From Clostridia bacterium (GTDB lineage: Bacteria > Bacillota > Clostridia > Oscillospirales > CAG-272), in NCBI GenBank assembly GCA_017461365.1, contig JAFTYG010000067.1, positions 62,001 to 126,000 of the forward strand: a DNA stretch of 64,000 bases. Direction: 5' to 3'. The notes beneath the pieces are model-generated. The model saw nothing but the letters and a program-made list of their open reading frames with translations, did no database searches and was not told where the DNA came from. Below are positions 51,852-59,551 of this stretch, piece after piece (within the stretch, counting starts at the first letter, position 1; each line of letters starts with the position of its first letter). The position numbers and the translations under genes are program-made.

Positions 51852-52031
51852 ATGAACTACATATGTGAATTGTGCGGATATGTTTATAATCCCAAAAAAG
51901 GTGACGTTGAAAACGGTATTGCTCCCGGAACAGATTTTGAAGATGTAAGCGAGGATTGGACCTGTCCTCTCTGCGGAGCAATGAAAGAAGATTTCGAGCC
52001 TTCCGAGGGCGACGATTACGACGAGGCATAA
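51852..52031 (+). CDS. rubredoxin
   Basis: 59 residues from ATG 51852 with GGAGG 5 bp upstream. The iron site is CELCGYVYNP and CPLCGA (two CxxC pairs), with the usual aromatic core. The last about 10 residues are strongly acidic. It carries one electron at low potential for anaerobic redox enzymes such as oxygen- or peroxide-reducing proteins. Monocistronic. Confidence 0.95.
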   Translation: MNYICELCGYVYNPKKGDVENGIAPGTDFEDVSEDWTCPLCGAMKEDFEPSEGDDYDEA

Positions 52032-52044
52032 GAGAATGCCGATA

Positions 52045-52079
52045 TAAGACACTGCGGCTTGCGGTGTCTTATTTTTTTT
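52045..52079 (+). terminator. terminator after rubredoxin gene
   Basis: An 11-bp stem with one G-T pair (52045-52055 with 52061-52071), loop GGCTT, then eight T. Confidence 0.9.
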
Positions 52080-52111
52080 GTTTTTTATTGCCGCTTATGG
52101 ATAACTCATCC

Positions 52112-52141
52112 TTGACAAAAGGGTATAAAAAATGATATACT
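52112..52141 (+). promoter_or_regulatory. sigma-A promoter of polA
   Basis: TTGACA (52112-52117), 18 bp, TATACT (52136-52141), with TG one base before the -10. Confidence 0.8.
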
Positions 52142-52193
52142 ATATGGTATGAAGCTAAAGTGAAAAATATAGATGTTTGGAGATATTGAGCTT

Positions 52194-54725
52194 ATGAAAA
52201 AAATGTTGGTTGTAGACGGAAACAGCATACTTAACAGGGCCTTTTACGGCATACGTTTGCTGACGAATAAGGATGGCTTATATACCAACGCCGTTTACGG
52301 CATGGTAACGATACTTTCAAAGCATATAGAGACGCTGAAGCCTGATTACTGCGCGGTGGCATTTGACCTGAAAGCTCCCACTTTCAGACATAAGATGTAT
52401 GACGGTTATAAGGCGAACCGAAAGGGAATGCCAGAGGAGCTTGCAGTTCAGCTTCCCGTTGCAAAGGAATGTATGACGGATATGGGCTTGCAAGTAGTCA
52501 CCTGTGAGGGCTATGAGGCTGATGATATTCTCGGAACACTTGCTGATAAAATGAGCAAGCAGGATATTTTTGTGTATGTTCTTACGGGAGACAGAGACTC
52601 GTTACAGCTTATTGATGACAATGTTTCGGTCCTGCTTGCAAAGACAAAAGAGACGCTTACCGTTGACAGGGCGGAATTTCGAAATATGTACGGTGTAGAG
52701 CCTGAGAGCTTTGTTGACGTAAAAGCGCTTATGGGAGACTCTTCGGATAACATTCCCGGTGTTGCGGGGATAGGAGAGAAGACCGCATTGAAGCTCATTT
52801 CGGATTTCGGTTCGCTCGGAAAGCTGTACGAGGAATACGAAGCCTCCAAGCTCTCGGACGGCGTAAAGAAAAAGCTGAGCAGCGGCAGAGAGATGGCGTT
52901 TTTATCAAGAGACCTTGCCGAGATATGCAGGGAAGCGCCTATCGAGCTGTCTTGCGAAGCGTATGAATACAACGGTATTGATGCGCCCAAGCTGCGCGAT
53001 ATGTTTTTGAGGCTTGATTTTACGGCGCTTATAAAAAAGTTTGGGCTTGACAGTATAGTTTCGGAGGATGTTGCCGAAGCTGTTGCTTCGAGCGCGCCTG
53101 AAAGAACTGCTGTCAAAGTAATCAGTGCGAAAGAGCTTACGGGTGAGGTACTGTATGCGGATATTTCAGATGGCGAGCTTTCGCTTTTTGACGGCGAACG
53201 TTTTTTTGTGTGCGCTGTTTCGGATATAGATGATACCGCGGCTGAGGTAATTAACAAAAGCTCGGTCGTTTGCTATGATTCAAAGACTCTTTATAAGGAG
53301 CTTGCAGGTGTTGGAGCGCGTCTCGGCTCTTGCGCCTTTGACTGTATGCTTGCGGCGTACGTTCTCGATTCGGGCAGGGGAAACTACGGCCTATCCGAGC
53401 TCTATGTGAGATACTTGAATATGCCGCTTCCCGAGGGTAAGCCTACGGCTGTCCTTATTGAAGCGCTTTACAAAACGCTTTCAGATGAAATAAAAAATAG
53501 CGGGGCTTCGTCGTTACTTTACGACATAGAGCTTCCTCTTTCCTTCGTTCTTGCTGAGATGGAGCTTACGGGCTTCAAGATAGACAGCAAGGGTATTTCT
53601 GAATACGGAGAAGAATTGCACATGATGGAGGAGGATCTGAAGCAGAGAATATACAGCTACGCGGGCGAAGAGTTCAATATCGGATCGCCTAAGCAGCTTG
53701 GCGAGGTGCTTTTTGAGAAGATGGGACTTCCAAGCTTCAAAAAGACAAAGACGGGCTATTCTACCGATGCGGAGACCTTGCAAAAGCTCATAAACAAGCA
53801 TCCGATAATAGAGGATATTCTTGATTACAGACAGGTCTCGAAGCTCCGCTCCACCTACGCCGAGGGGCTCGTTAAGGCTGTCGCGGAGGACGGAAGGATA
53901 CACTGTATGCTCAATCAGACGGGTACGGCGACAGGAAGATTATCTTCCTCAGAGCCAAATTTGCAGAACATACCCGTAAAGACAGAGCTTGGCAGACGCT
54001 TTCGAAAATATTTTATTCCCGAAAACGAAAATTATGTGCTTATAGATGCCGATTACTCACAGATAGAGCTGAGACTTCTTGCTCATATTGCGGGGGATGA
54101 GGAGATGATAAACTCATTCTTGTCGGGTGAGGACATCCACGCAATGACGGCATCCCGTGTTTTTTCGGTTCCTTTGGAAAGCGTAAGCTCGGAGTTAAGA
54201 AAGAGAGCCAAGGCGGTAAATTTCGGAATAATGTACGGTATAGGCGAATACTCCTTATCCGAAGATCTCGGTATATCGAGATCGGCGGCGAAGGAATATA
54301 TACAGAGCTATTTTGAGAAATTTCCCAAGATAAAGGAATATCTTGACAGAGTAAAATTAGAGGCAAAGAGCGACAGATACGTTACAACGTCGTTCGGACG
54401 CAGGCGCTATATTCCCGAGCTCGCGTCGTCGAACAAAAATCTTCAGCATTTCGGTGAAAGAGTAGCTATGAACAGCCCTATACAGGGTACTGCCGCCGAT
54501 ATTATTAAGGTCGCAATGATACACACGGCAAATAAGCTCAGGGAGAGCGGATATGATGCCAAGCTTGTTATGCAGGTGCACGATGAACTTATTATCGAGT
54601 CTCACCGCGAATGCGCCGAAGATGTACTTTCTTTGCTTGTCGACTGCATGGAGAATGCCGTGAAACTGTCTGTTCCTATGTCTGTTGACGCTCATATAGG
54701 CAATACATGGTATGATGCTAAATAG
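52194..54725 (+). CDS. polA: DNA polymerase I
   Basis: 843 residues from ATG 52194, the best start for the conserved MLVVDGNSILNRAFYG; the ribosome site is only moderate. The 5'-3' exonuclease runs 1-290 (MGDSSDNIPGVAGIGEKTA). The middle proofreading-type domain has lost acidic metal ligands: the segment equivalent to DxE of the Klenow fragment reads ADISDG. The polymerase domain has motif A DADYSQIELRLLA, the O-helix RAKAVNFGIMYG and motif C VHDELIIE. It fills gaps and removes RNA primers; lack of proofreading is common in Firmicutes. Confidence 0.95.
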   Translation: MKKMLVVDGNSILNRAFYGIRLLTNKDGLYTNAVYGMVTILSKHIETLKPDYCAVAFDLKAPTFRHKMYDGYKANRKGMPEELAVQLPVAKECMTDMGLQVVTCEGYEADDILGTLADKMSKQDIFVYVLTGDRDSLQLIDDNVSVLLAKTKETLTVDRAEFRNMYGVEPESFVDVKALMGDSSDNIPGVAGIGEKTALKLISDFGSLGKLYEEYEASKLSDGVKKKLSSGREMAFLSRDLAEICREAPIELSCEAYEYNGIDAPKLRDMFLRLDFTALIKKFGLDSIVSEDVAEAVASSAPERTAVKVISAKELTGEVLYADISDGELSLFDGERFFVCAVSDIDDTAAEVINKSSVVCYDSKTLYKELAGVGARLGSCAFDCMLAAYVLDSGRGNYGLSELYVRYLNMPLPEGKPTAVLIEALYKTLSDEIKNSGASSLLYDIELPLSFVLAEMELTGFKIDSKGISEYGEELHMMEEDLKQRIYSYAGEEFNIGSPKQLGEVLFEKMGLPSFKKTKTGYSTDAETLQKLINKHPIIEDILDYRQVSKLRSTYAEGLVKAVAEDGRIHCMLNQTGTATGRLSSSEPNLQNIPVKTELGRRFRKYFIPENENYVLIDADYSQIELRLLAHIAGDEEMINSFLSGEDIHAMTASRVFSVPLESVSSELRKRAKAVNFGIMYGIGEYSLSEDLGISRSAAKEYIQSYFEKFPKIKEYLDRVKLEAKSDRYVTTSFGRRRYIPELASSNKNLQHFGERVAMNSPIQGTAADIIKVAMIHTANKLRESGYDAKLVMQVHDELIIESHRECAEDVLSLLVDCMENAVKLSVPMSVDAHIGNTWYDAK

Positions 54726-54728
54726 TAA

Positions 54729-54745
54729 TTGTTGAATATCAACAA
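54729..54745. promoter_or_regulatory. Rex-like inverted repeat
   Basis: TTGTTGA-ATA-TCAACAA, a perfect 7-bp repeat with a 3-bp centre, 25 bp upstream of the -35 of the hydrogenase operon. The Rex consensus is TTGTTAAnnnnTTAACAA or TTGTGAAnnnnTTCACAA (18 bp); this site is 17 bp, so it is a near match only. Confidence 0.4.
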
Positions 54746-54770
54746 AAAATAATAATTTTGTAAAAAAATA

Positions 54771-54799
54771 TAGACATTTTGCAAAATATATTGTATAAT
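54771..54799 (+). promoter_or_regulatory. promoter of the hydrogenase operon
   Basis: TAGACA (54771-54776), 17 bp, TATAAT (54794-54799). The -10 lies inside a perfect 15-bp palindrome, TTGTATA-A-TATACAA (54791-54805), a second operator candidate. Confidence 0.75.
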
Positions 54800-54876
54800 A
54801 TACAATATATAATATATAAGATAATGGATATTTATAATTTCTCCGTGTTAAAATACGATGTCAAGAGGTACTTCAG

Positions 54877-55230
54877 ATGAAAATTCAACAAATTGCCGAG
54901 CTTCTTAACGCAAAAGTCCTGTGCGGAGCAGACCGCCTTGACGGAACGGTAAATTCTGCTTGCGGATGTGACATGATGAGTGACGTCCTTGCTTTTGTTA
55001 AGGATCAGGCGGTGCTTCTGACGGGACTTTGCAATCCTCAGGTAGTAAGGACAGCTGAGATGATGGACATGAAGTGTATCGTATTCGTTCGTGGAAAGAT
55101 TCCCCCAAAGGAGGTCATCGACCTTGCGGTAGACTGCGGTATAGTGGTCATGGCTACCTCTGAGAGAATGTACGTTGCCTGCGGTAAGCTATATGCAGGA
55201 GGTCTTGCGGGGGGAGATACTGTATCGTGA
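54877..55230 (+). CDS. DRTGG-domain protein (first gene of hydrogenase operon)
   Basis: 117 residues, a single DRTGG domain (IAELLNAKVLCGADRLDGTV; IVFVRGKIPPKEVIDLA; and a final VMATSERMYVACGKLY). DRTGG domains occur with CBS domains and phosphotransacetylases and are thought to sense or signal. Here it begins the cluster and likely belongs to the regulatory part. Overlaps the next gene at the stop. Confidence 0.85.
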   Translation: MKIQQIAELLNAKVLCGADRLDGTVNSACGCDMMSDVLAFVKDQAVLLTGLCNPQVVRTAEMMDMKCIVFVRGKIPPKEVIDLAVDCGIVVMATSERMYVACGKLYAGGLAGGDTVS

Positions 55231-55649
55231 TGGATAAGGTCAATTTTCATTTTGAAATAGACGGAGATAATTTTACATCCGCGGGAGAGGCGTCTGTAAA
55301 GATCAAAAAGCTTCTTCGGGAGATGGGATTTGATCCCGAGGTGATAAGAAGAGTTTCCGTGGCAATGTATGAGGGCGAGATAAACATGGTCATCCATGCG
55401 AACGGCGGAACAGCCGATGTGGATGTGTACTGCGACAGAATAGATATTATTCTTGCCGACAAAGGACCGGGGATATCCGATATTTCTCTTGCCATGCAAG
55501 AGGGGTATTCTACGGCTCCCGATAATATACGCTCGCTCGGGTTTGGAGCGGGCATGGGATTGCCGAATATGAAACGCTATACCGACGAGATGAAGATCGA
55601 ATCAGAGGTAGGAAAGGGAACTACCGTATATATGACGGTCAAGGTCTGA
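55230..55649 (+). CDS. HATPase_c protein, anti-sigma-factor (RsbW) type
   Basis: 139 residues from ATG 55230 (a GTG 3 bp earlier is possible). GHKL ATPase features: MYEGEINMVIHANGG (N-box), DKGPGISD (G1) and GFGAGMGLPNMKRY (G2). There is no dimerisation domain or kinase receiver. It could act as an anti-sigma kinase or as a simple ATP sensor; its partner is not visible here. Part of the hydrogenase operon. Confidence 0.85.
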   Translation: MDKVNFHFEIDGDNFTSAGEASVKIKKLLREMGFDPEVIRRVSVAMYEGEINMVIHANGGTADVDVYCDRIDIILADKGPGISDISLAMQEGYSTAPDNIRSLGFGAGMGLPNMKRYTDEMKIESEVGKGTTVYMTVKV

Positions 55650-55672
55650 TGCTGCCTCGAAAGGGGGCAGTT

Positions 55673-56935
55673 ATGTCTAAGTATAAGCATTCCGTTACTC
55701 TTGACGTTTCCAAATGTAAGGGGTGCACTAACTGTATAAAAAGATGTCCTACCGAGGCTATACGCGTCCGCGACGGTCACGCGATAATCCTTGAGGAGAG
55801 ATGTATTGATTGCGGAGAGTGTATAAGAACCTGCCCGTACCAAGCTAAAAAAGCTACATACGATAAATTTGAGAGCTTTGAAAATTACAAATACAAGATA
55901 GCCTTGCCCGCGCCTGCTCTTTATGGGCAGTTTGATGAGCTCGATGATGTGGATTACATTCTTACGGCGTTGCTTGAATGCGGCTTCGATGCCGTGTTTG
56001 AGGTATCGAGAGCGGCGGAGATAGTTACCGAATATACAAGGCGGTATATGAAAAATACCGATTTCGAAAAGCCCTTGATAAGCTCGGCTTGCCCTGCGAT
56101 AGTCAGGTTGACAACGCTGAGGTTTCCTTATCTCAAGGATAATCTTCTTCCGATACTGCCGCCCATCGAATATGCGGCTATGCTTGCGAGGAAGGAAGCA
56201 AAGCACGCGCATCCCGAGCTTACGGACGATGATATATGCGTTCTTTTTATATCTCCCTGTCCCGCAAAGGTAAGCTATGTGAAAAATCCTTTGGGTGTTA
56301 GCAAAAGTGCTGTAACGGGAGCGGTATCTGTAAATGATTTCTATTTTAAGCTCAGGTCTAAGCGAAAAGAGATAGTCGATCCACTGCCGCTGTCGAAAAC
56401 GGGCATTATAGGTCTTAATTGGGCAGGCTCAGGCGGAGAGGCAACGTCGTTGCTTTCCGATAAATATCTCGCGGCGGACGGTATAGAGAATTGCATTAAG
56501 GTGCTTGACGAGATCGAGAACGGTACACTCGGTACGCTTGACTTTGTAGAGCTAAATGCTTGTACGGGCGGATGCGTAGGCGGAACACTGAACGTTGAAA
56601 ATCCGTTTATTGCCAAGGCGCGTTTGAGGTCTTTGAGAAAATATCTTCCAATATCGCGTAATAGGGTGGCTGAAAATGCCGAGATCCCCGACGAGGCTCT
56701 TTGGAGTGCGACGATCTCCACTGACAAGTCCGAGACACTTTCCGAAAACAGAATTACGGCTATCGCAAAAATGGCTGAGATAGAGGCCATATACAAGGAA
56801 CTTCCGCATCTTGATTGCGGCTCTTGCGGTGCGCCGAACTGTCATGCGCTTGCCGAGGATATTGTCAAGGGTGTTGCCGATATGGAGGACTGTCTGATAA
56901 AGCTCAGAAGAGATATGGAACAACAAAATAAATAA
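55673..56935 (+). CDS. hydrogenase-like iron-sulfur protein with degenerate H-cluster site (HsfB-like)
   Basis: 420 residues from ATG 55673 (AAGGGGG upstream). Two [4Fe-4S] sites open the protein (CKGCTNCIKRCP; CIDCGECIRTCP). The middle is an [FeFe]-hydrogenase C-terminal domain in which the first H-cluster motif reads SSACPAIVRL, the second SPCPAK and the third CTGGCVGG, so several H-cluster cysteines remain but the usual surroundings do not. A final site, CGSCGAPNCHALAEDIV, is a separate [4Fe-4S] domain. Such HsfB-type proteins accompany HydABC hydrogenases and are thought to sense redox state or H2. Not expected to be a full hydrogenase. Confidence 0.8.
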   Translation: MSKYKHSVTLDVSKCKGCTNCIKRCPTEAIRVRDGHAIILEERCIDCGECIRTCPYQAKKATYDKFESFENYKYKIALPAPALYGQFDELDDVDYILTALLECGFDAVFEVSRAAEIVTEYTRRYMKNTDFEKPLISSACPAIVRLTTLRFPYLKDNLLPILPPIEYAAMLARKEAKHAHPELTDDDICVLFISPCPAKVSYVKNPLGVSKSAVTGAVSVNDFYFKLRSKRKEIVDPLPLSKTGIIGLNWAGSGGEATSLLSDKYLAADGIENCIKVLDEIENGTLGTLDFVELNACTGGCVGGTLNVENPFIAKARLRSLRKYLPISRNRVAENAEIPDEALWSATISTDKSETLSENRITAIAKMAEIEAIYKELPHLDCGSCGAPNCHALAEDIVKGVADMEDCLIKLRRDMEQQNK

Positions 56936-56954
56936 TACATAGGGGGCGGAATAT

Positions 56955-57281
56955 ATGACTGTTAAAAATTTTGCTGAAAAATTCGGATATGAAGTGCTGT
57001 GTATTCCAAGTCCCGAAAGAGATATACTCGGAGGATATACGGGAGATCTTCTCAGTTGGGTTATGGGAAGACTCGGTGAGGGCGAAGCGTGGGTAACGAT
57101 AATGTCAAATATTAACGTTGTCGCGGTAGCTTCGCTTTCTGATCCGTCCTGCATAATACTTTCCGAAAGCGTTCTTCCTGACGAGGGCGTTATTGAGCGC
57201 GCCGAGGGGCAGGGAATAAATATATTGAGGTCGGCAAAATCTTCATTTGACGTTTGTTCCGATATAAGAAGCGCGATATGA
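56955..57281 (+). CDS. second DRTGG-domain protein
   Basis: 108 residues, a DRTGG-type fold (NFAEKFGYEVLCIPSPERDI; GDLLSWVMGRLGEG; ILRSAKSSFDVC). It resembles the first-gene product only in fold. Two DRTGG proteins in one operon are usual for this cluster in Clostridia as I recall it. Its stop overlaps the PHP gene (ATGA). Confidence 0.8.
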   Translation: MTVKNFAEKFGYEVLCIPSPERDILGGYTGDLLSWVMGRLGEGEAWVTIMSNINVVAVASLSDPSCIILSESVLPDEGVIERAEGQGINILRSAKSSFDVCSDIRSAI

Positions 57282-58039
57282 CACGCTATTTTTACGATCT
57301 GCACGTTCATTCCTGTTTGTCGCCATGCGCCGATAACGATATGACTCCAAATAATATTGCGGGGATGGCGGCGCTCAAGGGACTTAACCTGGTCGCGCTT
57401 ACAGATCATAATTCTTGCAAGAACTGTCCCGCCTTTTTTGAAGCATGCCGAAGGCAAGGAATTATTCCTATCGCGGGAATGGAGCTTTCCACTGCTGAGG
57501 ACATACATCTTGTTTGTCTGTTTCCTACGTTGGATGCCGCGATGAATTTTGACGGGATAGTAGAAAAGCATCTTATGAACGTGAAGAACCGTCCCGAAAT
57601 ATTTGGCGATCAGATCGTCACCGATGAAAATGACGAAGCTATCGCGATAGAGGACAGGTTGCTTATTTCCGTGACCGATCTTTGGATAGGAGACGCCGTG
57701 AGGCTTGTTCGGGAATACGGAGGATACATCAGACCTGCTCATATAGACAGAGAGTCCAACGGCATAGTGGCGATACTCGGTGATATTCCGTCGGAGTACG
57801 GCTTTGGGTGCTTTGAGTTTAACGATCCGAGCAATATCGAAGAGTACCGAAAGCGTTTTCCGTATATAACGGACGATAGGTTGCTTGTCTGCTCGGACGC
57901 TCATCGTTTATGGGAAATAAACGAGGCGGAGCATTTTTTGATGATAGACGATGAGCCGTACAGCTCGGCTCTTGTAAGAGAAAGGTTTTTCGGGTATCTC
58001 GGAGAGCTTGACGAATTTAAAAAAAGAATTAAAACATAA
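57278..58039 (+). CDS. PHP-domain phosphoesterase
   Basis: 253 residues from ATG 57278. Metal motifs of the PHP family: DLHVHSCLSPCADND at the start, ALTDHNS, GMELST, PAHIDR and CSDAH. It would hydrolyse a phosphoester, possibly a nucleotide or signal. Its place in the hydrogenase cluster, as in Thermotoga maritima from memory, suggests a regulatory or repair role rather than hydrogen metabolism itself. Confidence 0.88.
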   Translation: MTRYFYDLHVHSCLSPCADNDMTPNNIAGMAALKGLNLVALTDHNSCKNCPAFFEACRRQGIIPIAGMELSTAEDIHLVCLFPTLDAAMNFDGIVEKHLMNVKNRPEIFGDQIVTDENDEAIAIEDRLLISVTDLWIGDAVRLVREYGGYIRPAHIDRESNGIVAILGDIPSEYGFGCFEFNDPSNIEEYRKRFPYITDDRLLVCSDAHRLWEINEAEHFLMIDDEPYSSALVRERFFGYLGELDEFKKRIKT

Positions 58040-58076
58040 TAAAATATAAAACTAAAAAACGGAGGATATTTTCAGT

Positions 58077-58571
58077 ATGAAAAAAAATTTGACCACAGTA
58101 ATGTTTCGTGGTACAAAGGCTCAGGAAGAACAGCTTGATGCTGTGATCGAGCAGTATCGCGGCACACCGGGGGCTCTTATGCCTGTGCTTCAAAAGGCTC
58201 AGGATATTTACGGATATTTGCCCTATGAGGTACAGCGTATGGTTGCGTTGAAGATGGGGATATCTATGGAAGAGGTGTACGGCGTAAGCACGTTTTATTC
58301 GCAATTTGTTCTCAACCCCAAGGGAGAGGTTGCTATTGCAGTATGTCTCGGAACCGCCTGCTACGTTAAGGGCAGCGGAGAGATATTGGACAGAATAACA
58401 CAGATACTCGGATTGCCCACAGGATCTACAACACCCGACGGAAAATATTCTCTTGAAGCTACAAGATGTATTGGCGCTTGCGGACTTGCCCCCGTGCTTA
58501 CCATCAACAATGAGGTGTACGGCAGACTTGCTCCATCAGATATGGATAAGATCCTCGAGAAATACAAATAA
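58077..58571 (+). CDS. NuoE-like [2Fe-2S] subunit (HydC)
   Basis: 164 residues. A thioredoxin-like [2Fe-2S] fold with all four Cys: CLGTACYVKG and CIGACGLAPV. It is the smallest subunit of NADH-linked [FeFe] hydrogenases (HydC/NuoE). Start has GGAGG about 10 bp upstream. It follows the PHP gene by 37 bp and begins the catalytic half of the operon. Confidence 0.93.
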   Translation: MKKNLTTVMFRGTKAQEEQLDAVIEQYRGTPGALMPVLQKAQDIYGYLPYEVQRMVALKMGISMEEVYGVSTFYSQFVLNPKGEVAIAVCLGTACYVKGSGEILDRITQILGLPTGSTTPDGKYSLEATRCIGACGLAPVLTINNEVYGRLAPSDMDKILEKYK

Positions 58572-58577
58572 GCCGTT

Positions 58578-59117
58578 ATGAAAGAACTGTCTCTTAATAT
58601 TCTTGATATAGTCAAGAATTCTGTCAGGGCAGGGGCAACGAAGATAGAGATATATTTGAATACCAATCTGGACGGTATATTGACGGTAAGGATCGTCGAT
58701 AACGGTTGCGGTATGGACGAAGAGACGCTCAAGAGAGTCACCGATCCTTTTTATACAACGAGGACGACACGGAAGGTCGGTCTTGGGCTTCCGCTTCTGA
58801 AAATGGCGGCGGAGCAGACGGGCGGAAGCCTGAATATATGTTCGAGTACAGAAAAGGGAAAAAGCGGAACTTCGCTTTCGGCAGTTTTTGACACAAAAAA
58901 TATAGATTGTATGCCTATGGGTGATATAATCTCTACCGTCTGTGTCCTTATTTCGGGAAGTCCCGAAATAGATTTTGAATTTACCGATGTGAATTCGGAT
59001 AGGTGCGTTTCGCTAAAGACCGCAGAATTGCGCGAGGTGCTTGGAGATATATCATTGGCAGAGCCCGAGGTTCAGAGTTGGATCGCGGAATATCTGAAAG
59101 ATCAATATTCACAGTAA
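58578..59117 (+). CDS. second HATPase_c protein
   Basis: 179 residues. GHKL core: LNILDIVKNSVRAGATKIEI (N-box), VDNGCGMDEE (G1), PFYTTRTTRKVGLGLPLLKM (F/G2 boxes). The C-terminal about 60 residues are unassigned. No His-phosphotransfer or sensor domain, so it is not a complete kinase. It lies between the NuoE-like gene (6 bp) and the small ferredoxin gene; a regulatory role is inferred. Confidence 0.85.
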   Translation: MKELSLNILDIVKNSVRAGATKIEIYLNTNLDGILTVRIVDNGCGMDEETLKRVTDPFYTTRTTRKVGLGLPLLKMAAEQTGGSLNICSSTEKGKSGTSLSAVFDTKNIDCMPMGDIISTVCVLISGSPEIDFEFTDVNSDRCVSLKTAELREVLGDISLAEPEVQSWIAEYLKDQYSQ

Positions 59118-59155
59118 AAAATTTAAGAACATAAATCGAACGGAGGATTTGAATT

Positions 59156-59527
59156 ATGAAATCATTGGCTGAGCTTGCGGCTATAAGAGAAAGGATGCAG
59201 AGCAAGGTCGTTATTCGCGAGGGTACAGCGAACACAAGAGTGGTCGTAGGTATGGCTACCTGCGGAATCGCGGCAGGAGCAAGACCTGTTCTTAACGCTT
59301 TCGTTGAAGGAGTCAGCAAGGAAGGTCTCAGTGATAAGATAACCGTTACGCAGACGGGATGTATCGGTATCTGTCAGTATGAGCCTGTTGTTGAGATCTA
59401 TGAGGACGGAAAAGAAAAGGTAACGTATGTGAAGCTTGATGCAGAGAAGGCTGCCGAGATCGTTGAAAAGCATCTTAAAGGCGGAAATGTCGTTACTGAA
59501 TACACAATAGGCGCATATAAAAACTGA
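59156..59527 (+). CDS. small thioredoxin-like [2Fe-2S] protein
   Basis: 123 residues. The ferredoxin-like segment reads VGMATCGIAAGARPVLNAF and TGCIGICQYEP. Only three obvious Cys ligands are in place (the second of the first pair is replaced), a feature I recall as usual for this subfamily found before NuoF-like subunits. It is likely an accessory electron carrier of the complex. Confidence 0.85.
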   Translation: MKSLAELAAIRERMQSKVVIREGTANTRVVVGMATCGIAAGARPVLNAFVEGVSKEGLSDKITVTQTGCIGICQYEPVVEIYEDGKEKVTYVKLDAEKAAEIVEKHLKGGNVVTEYTIGAYKN

Positions 59528-59551
59528 TTTTAACGAAGAAAGGAAATAGAT

